Below, piece after piece: positions 8,565 to 16,407 of a DNA stretch of 64,000 bases. The translations under genes and the position numbers were made by a program. The stretch comes from DLKC01 sp002478885 (GTDB lineage Bacteria > Bacteroidota > Bacteroidia > Chitinophagales > Chitinophagaceae), in assembly GCA_046329585.1 (NCBI GenBank), contig JAXLUI010000002.1:806001-870000 (forward strand). Direction: 5' to 3'. The stretch's first letter is position 1. Each line of letters begins with the position of its first letter. A model generated the notes under the pieces. The model made no database searches. It was given only the letters and a program-made list of their open reading frames with translations, and was not told the origin of the DNA.

Positions 8565-9053
8565 ATGAAAACTGTAGAGTTATTGTTTGGTTCCGGCAAA
8601 GAATTGACTGCTTTACAAATGTGCGACCGGGGCATTGTTATTTTTTTGATCGCCCTGTTGCTGATAAGAATATCGGGGCGCCGCTCATTTGGCCTGCACA
8701 ATCCGCTTGACAGCATTATTACCATTTTACTGGGAGCCATATTAAGCCGCGCCGTTACAGGCTCATCGCCGTTTGTACCTGTTGTAGCCGCATGCCTTGT
8801 TATTGTGATAATTCACCGCTCCTTGTCATGGCTGCTTGTCCGTAGTCCGCGCCTTCGCAAAGTGACAGATGGTGAAGCTATAGTGTTGTACGACCAGGGC
8901 GTATTCCTTGAAGACAATATGCGCAGGGCGCTGATATCTAAAGACGATATCATGCAGGGCATACGAACGACTGCATTAACAGAAGATCTCAGCAGGATCA
9001 AAAGAGTGTACATGGAAACAAACGGTAAGGTAAGTATTGTAAAAAATGAATGA
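8565..9053 (+). CDS. DUF421 (YetF-domain) membrane protein
   Basis: 162 residues: three N-terminal transmembrane helices (about 20-40, 50-70, 73-92) followed by a soluble C-terminal YetF-type domain. Hallmarks are IRISGRRSFG near 38-47, LDSIITILLGAILSRAV and the tail motif DGEAIVLYDQG...LISKDDIMQGIR. Related Bacillus proteins (YetF, YrbG and others) are linked to spore or envelope functions, but the molecular role is unclear. Ends seven bases from the convergent receiver gene. A sigma-54-like motif lies upstream. Confidence 0.88.
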   Translation: MKTVELLFGSGKELTALQMCDRGIVIFLIALLLIRISGRRSFGLHNPLDSIITILLGAILSRAVTGSSPFVPVVAACLVIVIIHRSLSWLLVRSPRLRKVTDGEAIVLYDQGVFLEDNMRRALISKDDIMQGIRTTALTEDLSRIKRVYMETNGKVSIVKNE

Positions 9054-9060
9054 TGTAAGG

Positions 9061-9417
9061 CTATGCGAGGTATGAACCGATCGTTTTGAGCAGGCTTGAA
9101 AGGTGAAAAGGTTTCGCAATGAATGCCTGCGCGTGATATTGTTCAATATTCCTGCCCATTTCAGCATTGGCAGAAAAAAGGATCAGGGGTATATGCTGTG
9201 TTGCTTCGGCTTCTTTAATGGTTTTACAGATATCGCGCCCATCGGCGCCCCCGAGGGATATATCAAGCAGTATAAGGTCCGGTTCAAATTGTGCCACACT
9301 GCTGTCGATATGCTGCCAGTTGGAAACAGTTTGCACCTTAAACCGGTGGATGGAAAGCATTGCTTCCATAAGTGTTAATATGTCTACGTCGTCATCTGCA
9401 ATAAGGATTTTCTTCAT
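9061..9417 (-). CDS. Single-domain response regulator (receiver only)
   Basis: 118-residue CheY-like receiver without output domain. The acidic cluster is IADDDVD near 6-12, the phosphoacceptor Asp lies in LILLDISL near 52-59, and the conserved Lys in AKPF near 102-105. It is the last gene of the TonB receptor-YfiR-kinase run, 44 bp after the CHASE8 kinase, so it is the likely phospho-target of that kinase. Its DGRDIC motif and LILFSA segment make it the closest relative, in this window, of the lone receiver at 20545-20907. Confidence 0.9.
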   Translation of the reverse strand: MKKILIADDDVDILTLMEAMLSIHRFKVQTVSNWQHIDSSVAQFEPDLILLDISLGGADGRDICKTIKEAEATQHIPLILFSANAEMGRNIEQYHAQAFIAKPFHLSSLLKTIGSYLA

Positions 9418-9461
9418 TCCAAATTATTAAATCATTTTGGTCAACCAATCAATCGCGGCGC

Positions 9462-10853
9462 CTAAACATCCGGGGCGGCCTGCCTGATCATTAAAGGCAA
9501 TGAAAAATAAAAGGCCGATCCCTTTTCCTGTGATTCAACCCATATTTTTCCGTTATGCCTGCTGATGATATCTTTTGCTATATACAATCCTAACCCAAAC
9601 CCTGAAATATGTATGGATGTGTCACGGGTTCTGTAAAAACGTTCAAAGATATTTGCCTGTTCTTCCTGCGGGATGCCAATGCCAAAATCGGTCACTTTAA
9701 TCACCAGTTCAGCACCGTTTGTACTGCTGTGAACAATTACTTTTTCTTCACCTGGCGAATATTTGATCGCATTAGATAAAAGATTTGTGAGTACCTGTTC
9801 AATCCGTTGCCTGTCTGCAACAATTATTTCACCGTTAAACTGATCCTGTCGTTCTATGAGGTGGGTTTTCGATATCATCTGGAAACCCGAGATCGTGTCA
9901 TCAAGAAAATTCCTGATAGAAAATTCCTGTAAGTTGAGTTCAAGCTGCCCGCTCTGGATCTTTGATACGTCCAGCAAATCCTGTATAAGCTTTTCAAGCT
10001 TATTGATATTCTCCAACGCTTTGCGCGCGAATTGCTTGTTAGGTTGCTTGTCTTCTATAGACTCCAGTAACTCAACATAGCCTTTAATACTGGTGAGCGG
10101 TGTTTTAAGTTCATGGCTGGCTATCCCAATAAATTCATCTTTTCGTCTCTGGTTTTCCATTATCTGTTTCATTAGGTCTTCAAAAACATTACTCAGCATA
10201 CTTATTTCATCTTTACCATTGTCGGCAATTGATTCTTTGTAATGCCCCGTGTTGCTTACTTCCTTCATGGTAGCAACCAGCGCCAGCAGCCTGTTTGAAA
10301 TGTATCGCTGCACAACAAGGGCCACTATAAAAGAAAAAATGATGGCTACAAAAAACAAAGGAACGGCGAGTTCATATTTCGTTCGAATAATATCTCTAAG
10401 TTCCGATAAGTCAGATTCCAGAAAAACCGTACCAACAATAACGTTGTTGTCGAATATTTGTTGACTTACATACAGCTCTTTATCTGTAAATAAATATTTA
10501 TTGACCTTTAGCCCGTCCGGTATGGTCAGGCCGTCGGCACCGGGCTTTGAATACAGGGCAAAAAGTTTCCCGGTCCTGTCCATAATAGCGGCATGCACAA
10601 TCTCCGGGGCAACATTCTGCAACTCCGAAAGTATCTGCGTCGCAGCATCATTATCCTGGAATTGAATGGTGGAAATGCTGTTTGTGCCGATCACATGTGC
10701 CAGGCCCACCAGGCTGTTTGCCTTGCGCTGTTTATAAGATTCAACATCGGTGAAAATAAAGACCATCAAAAAAACGATCAATACCAGCACACTTGTAAAA
10801 ACCAGCATCAGCACCAGCTTATCCCTGATCGATATATCATGTATTTTCACCAC
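9462..10853 (-). CDS. Membrane histidine kinase with CHASE8-type sensor
   Basis: 463 residues: TM1 about 12-34, an extracytoplasmic CHASE8-like region about 36-158 (segment NSISTIQFQDNDAATQILS at 58-76 is characteristic), TM2 about 162-183, HAMP about 184-236, HisKA with phospho-His247 in SHELKTPL, and a complete HATPase_c with N, G1 and G2 boxes (NLLSNAIKYS, DFGIGIP, GFGLGLYI). CHASE8 is the sensor found in the diguanylate cyclase YfiN; here it drives a kinase. The gene follows the YfiR-like gene by 27 bp and precedes a receiver, suggesting YfiR-type control of kinase activity from the periplasm. Confidence 0.9.
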   Translation of the reverse strand: MVKIHDISIRDKLVLMLVFTSVLVLIVFLMVFIFTDVESYKQRKANSLVGLAHVIGTNSISTIQFQDNDAATQILSELQNVAPEIVHAAIMDRTGKLFALYSKPGADGLTIPDGLKVNKYLFTDKELYVSQQIFDNNVIVGTVFLESDLSELRDIIRTKYELAVPLFFVAIIFSFIVALVVQRYISNRLLALVATMKEVSNTGHYKESIADNGKDEISMLSNVFEDLMKQIMENQRRKDEFIGIASHELKTPLTSIKGYVELLESIEDKQPNKQFARKALENINKLEKLIQDLLDVSKIQSGQLELNLQEFSIRNFLDDTISGFQMISKTHLIERQDQFNGEIIVADRQRIEQVLTNLLSNAIKYSPGEEKVIVHSSTNGAELVIKVTDFGIGIPQEEQANIFERFYRTRDTSIHISGFGLGLYIAKDIISRHNGKIWVESQEKGSAFYFSLPLMIRQAAPDV

Positions 10854-10880
10854 TAAACAAACGCTTCAAAAACCCATTAG

Positions 10881-11396
10881 TTAATAAGTGTTTACCGCCA
10901 GTTTCAGCAACTGCGAGCCAGCTTTTAATCCGGCTGCAGTCAGCGATTTTATGTTTGCCTCGAACTTTAGTTTATCGTTTACAATCACAAAATTCAAAGC
11001 AGTACCCTGCCGGGCAAAACCCTCTTCCTCACTTATCGTTAACACGCCCGTGCCAGCTTTACTCAAAATAGACTCCAGCGAAAAAGATACATGCTGCGGT
11101 ATAAAAAGAATATCACAATAACCGATTTCATCCGGCTTGCCAAAACTCCGCACAATTATTTTCCGGTTATACACGGTATTCGTCCTGGCGATTTCATTCA
11201 GGGGCGATACAACAGAAGATGGGCCAATAATGGCAATCACAAAACTATCACCGCCACGGCTTTCATTCCAGGTGATGTATTTCGTGAAATTATAAATGAA
11301 TGCAGCCTTAAGATCGGCTTCCCTTTCTTCGTTCTGCGCATAAACCATTTGTGCCGACAGAACCAACAGCATACAAACAATAATACTCTTCAGCAT
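10881..11396 (-). CDS. YfiR-like (DUF4154) periplasmic protein
   Basis: 171 residues with a signal peptide (MLKSIIVCMLLVLSAQ..., cleavage after VYA). The mature part begins ADLKAAFIYNFTKYITW, the hallmark of the DUF4154/YfiR family, and ends in the typical SLTAAGLKAGSQLLKLA segment. In Pseudomonas YfiR binds the periplasmic side of YfiN and represses it. Here the partner is likely the CHASE8 kinase 27 bp downstream. ATG 11396 was chosen because it begins the signal peptide; the longer open frame to 11600 covers a repeat element. Confidence 0.88.
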   Translation of the reverse strand: MLKSIIVCMLLVLSAQMVYAQNEEREADLKAAFIYNFTKYITWNESRGGDSFVIAIIGPSSVVSPLNEIARTNTVYNRKIIVRSFGKPDEIGYCDILFIPQHVSFSLESILSKAGTGVLTISEEEGFARQGTALNFVIVNDKLKFEANIKSLTAAGLKAGSQLLKLAVNTY

Positions 11397-11454
11397 ATGT
11401 AAGAAAGTGTTCAAAAAATACATAAGGAGATATGGTTGGCAAACTGCAGTACCA

Positions 11455-11486
11455 TGCTCATCGTCCTTTGCGTCGCACTCTTGTAC
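11455..11486 (+). repeat. Dispersed repeat, single arm
   Basis: Core variant TTGCGTCGCACTCTTGTAC begins at 11468 and is preceded by CATCG-type spacer sequence. It lies between the TonB receptor stop (11601) and the YfiR start (11396), 116 bp past that stop, and points opposite to the usual orientation relative to the adjacent stop. It may be the distal arm of a pair whose proximal arm is lost. Confidence 0.65.
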
Positions 11487-11600
11487 ACTATAACTGGAAA
11501 CAAAGCCGGGAATACTATCTGGTCTTCCCTTTACCGTCCCTGTTGTTTCATGGTTTGAAACTATTGCGGCTACCTGTTTCATTAAAGTCGAAATACACAC

Positions 11601-13727
11601 TTATAAATTAATGGCAATTTTAAAAAGCCCTGTAATACCCGGCTGCTCCAATACGGTTGAATACAAAAAACCGTCAGCTGTTCTAAAGCCCGGGTCAAGC
11701 CATTGGGTATTAAACATATTCTGCACGCGAAAACTGGCCGTCACGCCGGCTTTGAACAACTCTTTTGTGCTCAGGCTGGCGTTGGTGAGAAAATACCCGG
11801 CAACAGGCCCGTAAGGGTCGGTTCGCGGCGACCGTCGCGGGCCCACCCAATTCCCGCTGACACTTAAGATGAACAGGTCCTCCAGGTGCACCGTAATCCC
11901 GGCGTTGCCCTTTACAGTAGCCATACCAGGTAATTGACCGGAATTGCCGGTTGCGAGATTTTTTCCCCAGGTATGCTGGTAAGTAAAATTTAAGAACGCA
12001 GCGATATTTTTTGCCACCACCATGTTCATACTAAACTCAGCGCCCGTAATCTTAAAAACGCCGGCATTTTTGTCGGGAATCAGCCCGGTAAGATTACCTA
12101 GTATAATTACATCTGAAAGTTCGTTGCGAAAACCATTTACCTGTAACTGCAGGTTTTTCGACGCAGCATAGATCGCATTGATTTCGTAGGTACGTATCTT
12201 TTCCTTTTTTATATGAAAGCTGCTGTCAGGTATCACCTGGTGGATTTCCAGGTTTGTGGGTGCACGGAATGCATTGCCAAACTGAAACTTGAAAGTAAGT
12301 TTCGGAGCAGGTTGATTTACGATGGCAATCCTTGGGCTTGCCGCATCGCCGAAGTAACTGTTGTGGTCGTAGCGCAAGCCGAGCGTGAAGTTTGTTTTAC
12401 CAAGTAATGCACTGCTGTAGACATATTGAAGATGGCTGCCAAAATTCTCTCTTAAGTCATATTTTCTTGGTAAAAACGTGGAATAGAGATTCAGCAGCGT
12501 GTCTTTGCCATCCAGCAGGTAAATAGTGGTAAGATCGAGCGTTGACTGTCTTGCCCCGCTTTCCACGTTATCCTGGTAGTAATCAACCCCGGCAGAAATC
12601 GTATGTTTTTCGGAAGGAGCATAGCGGGCAGACAATTCCCCAAAAAGCCGGTTCGAGTAACTGGCGATCGGAACCCTTATTAACCTTGTGCCGGCAAGGG
12701 TGGCATATATGTAGGAGTCGTCGGCGGTGCCTGTTTCACGGTATACGACACGACCCAGTATATTCAATTTATCGCCGGGCTTGTATTCGTTTTGTATATA
12801 CCAGGTGCGGAGATAAGAATTATCGAGCCCCGACTTTTCACCCCTGATATCTCTCTGGAGAACACCGAGTATACCAAGATTGCCATTCCCTTGCGAAGGA
12901 AGACCGAGATAAACAGTCGGGCTGTTTGAATAAGTGCCCCAACCCATGGGCGTTTGATAAACGCGGTACCCCAACGTGGTTTTGGATTTGGCCGCATAGT
13001 AACTTACCGCGCCATTGAAAGAAAACGCCTTGTCAACATACGAAGCGGTATAGTTTGGATCCCTGTTTGTAAATTTCGGTCCGTCCGTACTATACAGCGT
13101 TCCCGAAGCGGCAAATTCAAACTTGCCTTTCCGGGCGCCGAGATGTAGTTTTTGAAATATCGTATTGAAGCTGCCAAACCCTGTTTCAAAATGAAGCCCA
13201 TCTATATTGCCGCCTTTTTTTGATATAATATTGATGATGCCGCCAAAAGCATTTGCCCCATACAATGCCGAAACAGGCCCCCAGATAATTTCTATCCTTT
13301 CCACACTGTGAAGGCTGTATGCCGGGCCGGCCATATCATTACTGCCGAGAATATTATTCTCCGCAATACCGTCGATCATCAATAATGCACGAAGGTTTTC
13401 GGCGCCATACATACCCCTGAAATAAATAAGGGTAGGTGCATAGCCATTTATATGTATCATGTCAATACCCGGAATATCGCGCAATGCATCTTCCAGTTGT
13501 TCATACCCCCTTTCAGAAATCTGCCGGGCAGTTATAACAGTAATGGTAGATGGAGCCTCAGATGGCGTTTGCAGGTAGCCGGAAGCGCTTACCACTTTTA
13601 TGTTCATCAGTTCCTCAAGGGAAAGATTTACAAGCTGGCTTACACCCGGCAGCGAATCATGCTGGGCTTTTATACATAGAGGGCATAAGAAAAGGAACAG
13701 GGCAAGAACTGGAATTCTCATACACAT
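11601..13727 (-). CDS. TonB-dependent outer-membrane receptor
   Basis: 708 residues. Signal peptide about 1-21, then a TonB-box-like/linker region with LVNLSLEELMNIKV, the plug domain (ITVITARQISERGYEQLEDALRDIPGID and WGPVSALYGANAFGGIINII, typical for cobalamin/colicin I-type receptors) and a 22-strand beta barrel ending in an aromatic-hydrophobic C-terminus. No SusD or CarboxypepD_reg domain, so it is not a SusC type. It is first in the run with yfiR-like, CHASE8 kinase and receiver genes, suggesting that ligand uptake or sensing at the outer membrane is tied to this pathway. The ligand is unknown. A second Met three codons in is an alternative start. Confidence 0.92.
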   Translation of the reverse strand: MCMRIPVLALFLFLCPLCIKAQHDSLPGVSQLVNLSLEELMNIKVVSASGYLQTPSEAPSTITVITARQISERGYEQLEDALRDIPGIDMIHINGYAPTLIYFRGMYGAENLRALLMIDGIAENNILGSNDMAGPAYSLHSVERIEIIWGPVSALYGANAFGGIINIISKKGGNIDGLHFETGFGSFNTIFQKLHLGARKGKFEFAASGTLYSTDGPKFTNRDPNYTASYVDKAFSFNGAVSYYAAKSKTTLGYRVYQTPMGWGTYSNSPTVYLGLPSQGNGNLGILGVLQRDIRGEKSGLDNSYLRTWYIQNEYKPGDKLNILGRVVYRETGTADDSYIYATLAGTRLIRVPIASYSNRLFGELSARYAPSEKHTISAGVDYYQDNVESGARQSTLDLTTIYLLDGKDTLLNLYSTFLPRKYDLRENFGSHLQYVYSSALLGKTNFTLGLRYDHNSYFGDAASPRIAIVNQPAPKLTFKFQFGNAFRAPTNLEIHQVIPDSSFHIKKEKIRTYEINAIYAASKNLQLQVNGFRNELSDVIILGNLTGLIPDKNAGVFKITGAEFSMNMVVAKNIAAFLNFTYQHTWGKNLATGNSGQLPGMATVKGNAGITVHLEDLFILSVSGNWVGPRRSPRTDPYGPVAGYFLTNASLSTKELFKAGVTASFRVQNMFNTQWLDPGFRTADGFLYSTVLEQPGITGLFKIAINL

Positions 13728-14232
13728 AGGACGTCAGTTTGAAAAATATATGCCTAAGCGAAAGCTTTTGAAACTTTGTCGAAAAACATTAACATGGTGA
13801 TTTTTTTCCCCACTGGGGCAGAAAATGATCACTGACCGGCCTGGATATTTTTCACGATCAATCTCAGGATCATTTCGTCCTGATTTTTAGAGCAATCTTT
13901 TTTTGAACATTTGCGCTTTTGCAGTGGTCTTTAAAAAACCGGCACCAAATATTTCGTCTGGCAACTGTGTTCAGATTGCTGGTCTATGCTGCTCACGGGA
14001 AATAGGTAGTCTAAAACGATGCCAACAGTGAACACGGTTAAAAACCCAAAGGAAATTGTCACACACCACGGTCACCGCAGCCCCAATAAGCTTTTGGTAA
14101 CCCGGTTGCGCAAAAAACATGCTTATGGTTTACCGCTTACACTGTACTATTTTTGAATGCATGAAAACGGGCAGGCGTAAAGCCGGGCCTAATCCTGCCG
14201 GAAATTCAATAACGCCTCAATCATTATCTAGT
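13728..14232. other. Divergent intergenic region, receptor/esterase
   Basis: About 500 bases between the TonB receptor (minus) and the acetylesterase (plus). It holds a sigma-54-like motif at 14095-14110 and a TATTTTTG box at 14148-14155 without a well-placed TTG. No repeat core, RNA or short gene recognised. A plus-strand open frame from 14119 merely extends the esterase frame upstream. Confidence 0.5.
14095..14110 (+). promoter_or_regulatory. Weak candidate sigma-54 promoter
   Basis: TGGTAACCCGGTTGCG has GG and GC 10 bases apart, TGG and TTGC intact, but only partial -24 similarity. The leader to ATG 14233 would be about 110 bases. Could be chance. Confidence 0.25.
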
Positions 14233-16191
14233 ATGAAAAAGAAGACATGGCTTGCGTTTCTTTTATTCAACCTGTTATTTGTAAGTGCTTATGCGAACAT
14301 AAGGCTGCATAATATTTTTCAAAGCAATATGGTACTGCAAAGAGATATGCCATGCAATATCTGGGGCTGGGCAGACAAAGGTGAACAAGTAACAATAACG
14401 ATAGATGGCGCAACTTATAAAACTGCTGCATCCAAAAACGGCAGCTGGATGATCGTGCTTCCAAAACATGCGGCAGGCGGCCCTTTTGACCTTGTAATAA
14501 AGGGCAACAACTTTGTGGAATTGAAAAATATCCTGTATGGCGACTTATGGCTTTGCGGGGGACAAAGCAATATACAATTTCATGTAAATGAACTCAGTCA
14601 AAAAGAGGCCGATGCGAAAAGAGACAACAACAGCAGCATCAGGATTTTTACCGCAGGGCTGGCTCTAGACTATATACCGCTTGATACGCTAAGCGGCGGG
14701 CAATGGCAGGTATGCGACAGCAACAGCATCCAGGCGTTTTCAGCAGTGGCATTTTTTTTCGGGCGATACTTGCAGGAAAATCTGCAGGTGCCCATTGGCC
14801 TTATCAGCGATAACCTGGGTGCCACTTCCGTTGAAACGTGGATGAGTGCAGGGGCGCTGCAACCCTTCCCGCAGTTTAAACCGTACTACGATGAATATCT
14901 TGCAGCGAAAAAGAGTTCGAAAGAAATCAATGCCGACTTTGAAAAAATAAAACCGCAATGGGAAAAGCAATATTATCATGCAAATGACCCGGGCATGCAA
15001 TTGCATTGGTTCGATCCTGCAACCAATATCAGCGATTGGCAAGACATTGATGTTCCCGGTTACTGGAGCAACGACGACCTCAACAATTTTGATGGCTCCA
15101 TATGGATGCGCCGCACATTTGATCTCCCGGCCGGGTATAAAGAAAAATCTTACCGTATAAGCCTCGGCCAGCTGGACGATTATGATATCACCTGGGTGAA
15201 CGGTCATAAAGTGGGCGAAACTTTCGGCAATTACAACTGGCGTAATTATGATGTGCCCGATTCAATACTTAAACCAACAGGCAATGTAGTGGTGGCCCGC
15301 ATATTTGATGCAGGCAATAAAGGCGGCATTTACAATATGTTCTGGGATCCAAGGCTCGCCGGCAAATGGAAATACAAAAAAGGGGTAAGCATTAATGCCG
15401 CCGATTTTAAGAGGCCCCCTGTCGTTAACAATTATATTTTCGGCACACCAGCGATGTTGTTCAATGGATGCATTGCGCCGCTGACAAATCTTTCCATCAA
15501 AGGAGTAATATGGTACCAGGGTGAAGCAAATGCCGGGCGTGCAGAAGAATACCGGTCGCTTTTTCCTGCATTTATTAAGGACTGGCGCAGGCAGTTTAAA
15601 CAAGACAGTCTTCCTTTTCTTTTTGTGCAGCTCGCCAATTTTATGGCAGAACCCCAGCAACCCGGCAACAGTGAGTGGGCCGAACTGCGCGATGCGCAAG
15701 CCGCTGCATTAGACTTGCCAAACACAGGTATGGCTACAGCCATAGACATTGGTGAAGCAAATGATATTCATCCTAAAAACAAAAAAGACGTTGGCGAACG
15801 GCTTGCATTGGCTGCACTAAAGAATATTTACCATTATAACAGCGCTTATACAAGCCCGGTCTATGACAAGATGGACATAAAAAAAGACAGCATCATTATT
15901 TCTTTCAAAGAAGCACCGGAACTTGTTGTAAAGAACAAATATGGCTATGTATATGGCTTTGCCATTGCAGGTGGCGATCATGTTTTTCATTGGGCACATG
16001 CTTATGTAAACAACAACAAAGTAGTTGTTTACAGTCCTGATGTTCCTTCACCGGTTGCCGTAAGATATGCATGGGCCGATAATCCCGGTGCATTAAACCT
16101 TTACAGCAACAAAGGCTTACCCGTGGCGCCTTTCAGAACAGATGACCTGCCGCTGAGTACTGCAGGAAAAAAATTCGAATACGTTCCCTGA
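14233..16191 (+). CDS. Sialate O-acetylesterase (SGNH hydrolase)
   Basis: 652 residues, secreted (signal MKKKTWLAFLLFNLLFVSAYA). SGNH-type catalytic blocks: LCGGQSN near 115-121 with the nucleophile Ser, IWYQGEANA near 428-436, and DIHP near 517-520 supplying the Asp and His. A galactose-binding-like beta-sandwich is inserted in the middle (WMRRTFDLP ... GNVVVARIFDAG), as in family members of Bacteroidota. It removes O-acetyl groups from sialic acids or other glycans so that glycosidases can act. ATG 14233 begins the signal peptide. Monocistronic, converging with the CBM/T9SS protein. Confidence 0.9.
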   Translation: MKKKTWLAFLLFNLLFVSAYANIRLHNIFQSNMVLQRDMPCNIWGWADKGEQVTITIDGATYKTAASKNGSWMIVLPKHAAGGPFDLVIKGNNFVELKNILYGDLWLCGGQSNIQFHVNELSQKEADAKRDNNSSIRIFTAGLALDYIPLDTLSGGQWQVCDSNSIQAFSAVAFFFGRYLQENLQVPIGLISDNLGATSVETWMSAGALQPFPQFKPYYDEYLAAKKSSKEINADFEKIKPQWEKQYYHANDPGMQLHWFDPATNISDWQDIDVPGYWSNDDLNNFDGSIWMRRTFDLPAGYKEKSYRISLGQLDDYDITWVNGHKVGETFGNYNWRNYDVPDSILKPTGNVVVARIFDAGNKGGIYNMFWDPRLAGKWKYKKGVSINAADFKRPPVVNNYIFGTPAMLFNGCIAPLTNLSIKGVIWYQGEANAGRAEEYRSLFPAFIKDWRRQFKQDSLPFLFVQLANFMAEPQQPGNSEWAELRDAQAAALDLPNTGMATAIDIGEANDIHPKNKKDVGERLALAALKNIYHYNSAYTSPVYDKMDIKKDSIIISFKEAPELVVKNKYGYVYGFAIAGGDHVFHWAHAYVNNNKVVVYSPDVPSPVAVRYAWADNPGALNLYSNKGLPVAPFRTDDLPLSTAGKKFEYVP

Positions 16192-16204
16192 TCTTTCTTA
16201 TGAA

Positions 16205-16400
16205 CCCGGCTGCACCGCTGCGATGCTGCATCGTTGCGTCGCACACTTGTACAGCAGATCCGGGCTTGGGCGAAGCAGGAAATACAATGCAGGCAAACGG
16301 CATGCTTTGACCCGGATTAGCTGAATAGTGTTTTGAACGCAGAAGTGTGCGACGCAACTGCAGTTGAAACAGGTTTAACTGCCGGGCTCAAAATAATGGC
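16205..16400. repeat. Dispersed repeat, complete inverted pair
   Basis: Left core GTTGCGTCGCACACTTGT at 16233-16250, right core AAGTGTGCGACGCAAC at 16343-16358, with outer motifs ACCCGGCTGC (16205 on) and GCCGGGCTC (about 16382-16390). The cores are 42 bp and 50 bp from the two convergent stop codons (16191 and 16408). Could act as a shared 3' structure for both mRNAs. Confidence 0.85.
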
Positions 16401-16407
16401 TTTCTTC

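Noticed and set aside
11397..11600. Longer start for the YfiR-like gene up to 11600
   Set aside because: The extension contains a repeat core and no signal peptide; the ATG at 11396 begins a proper one.
13600..13800. Plus-strand open frames opposite the TonB receptor
   Set aside because: They have no likeness to known proteins and lie antisense to a well-supported gene; treated as shadows.
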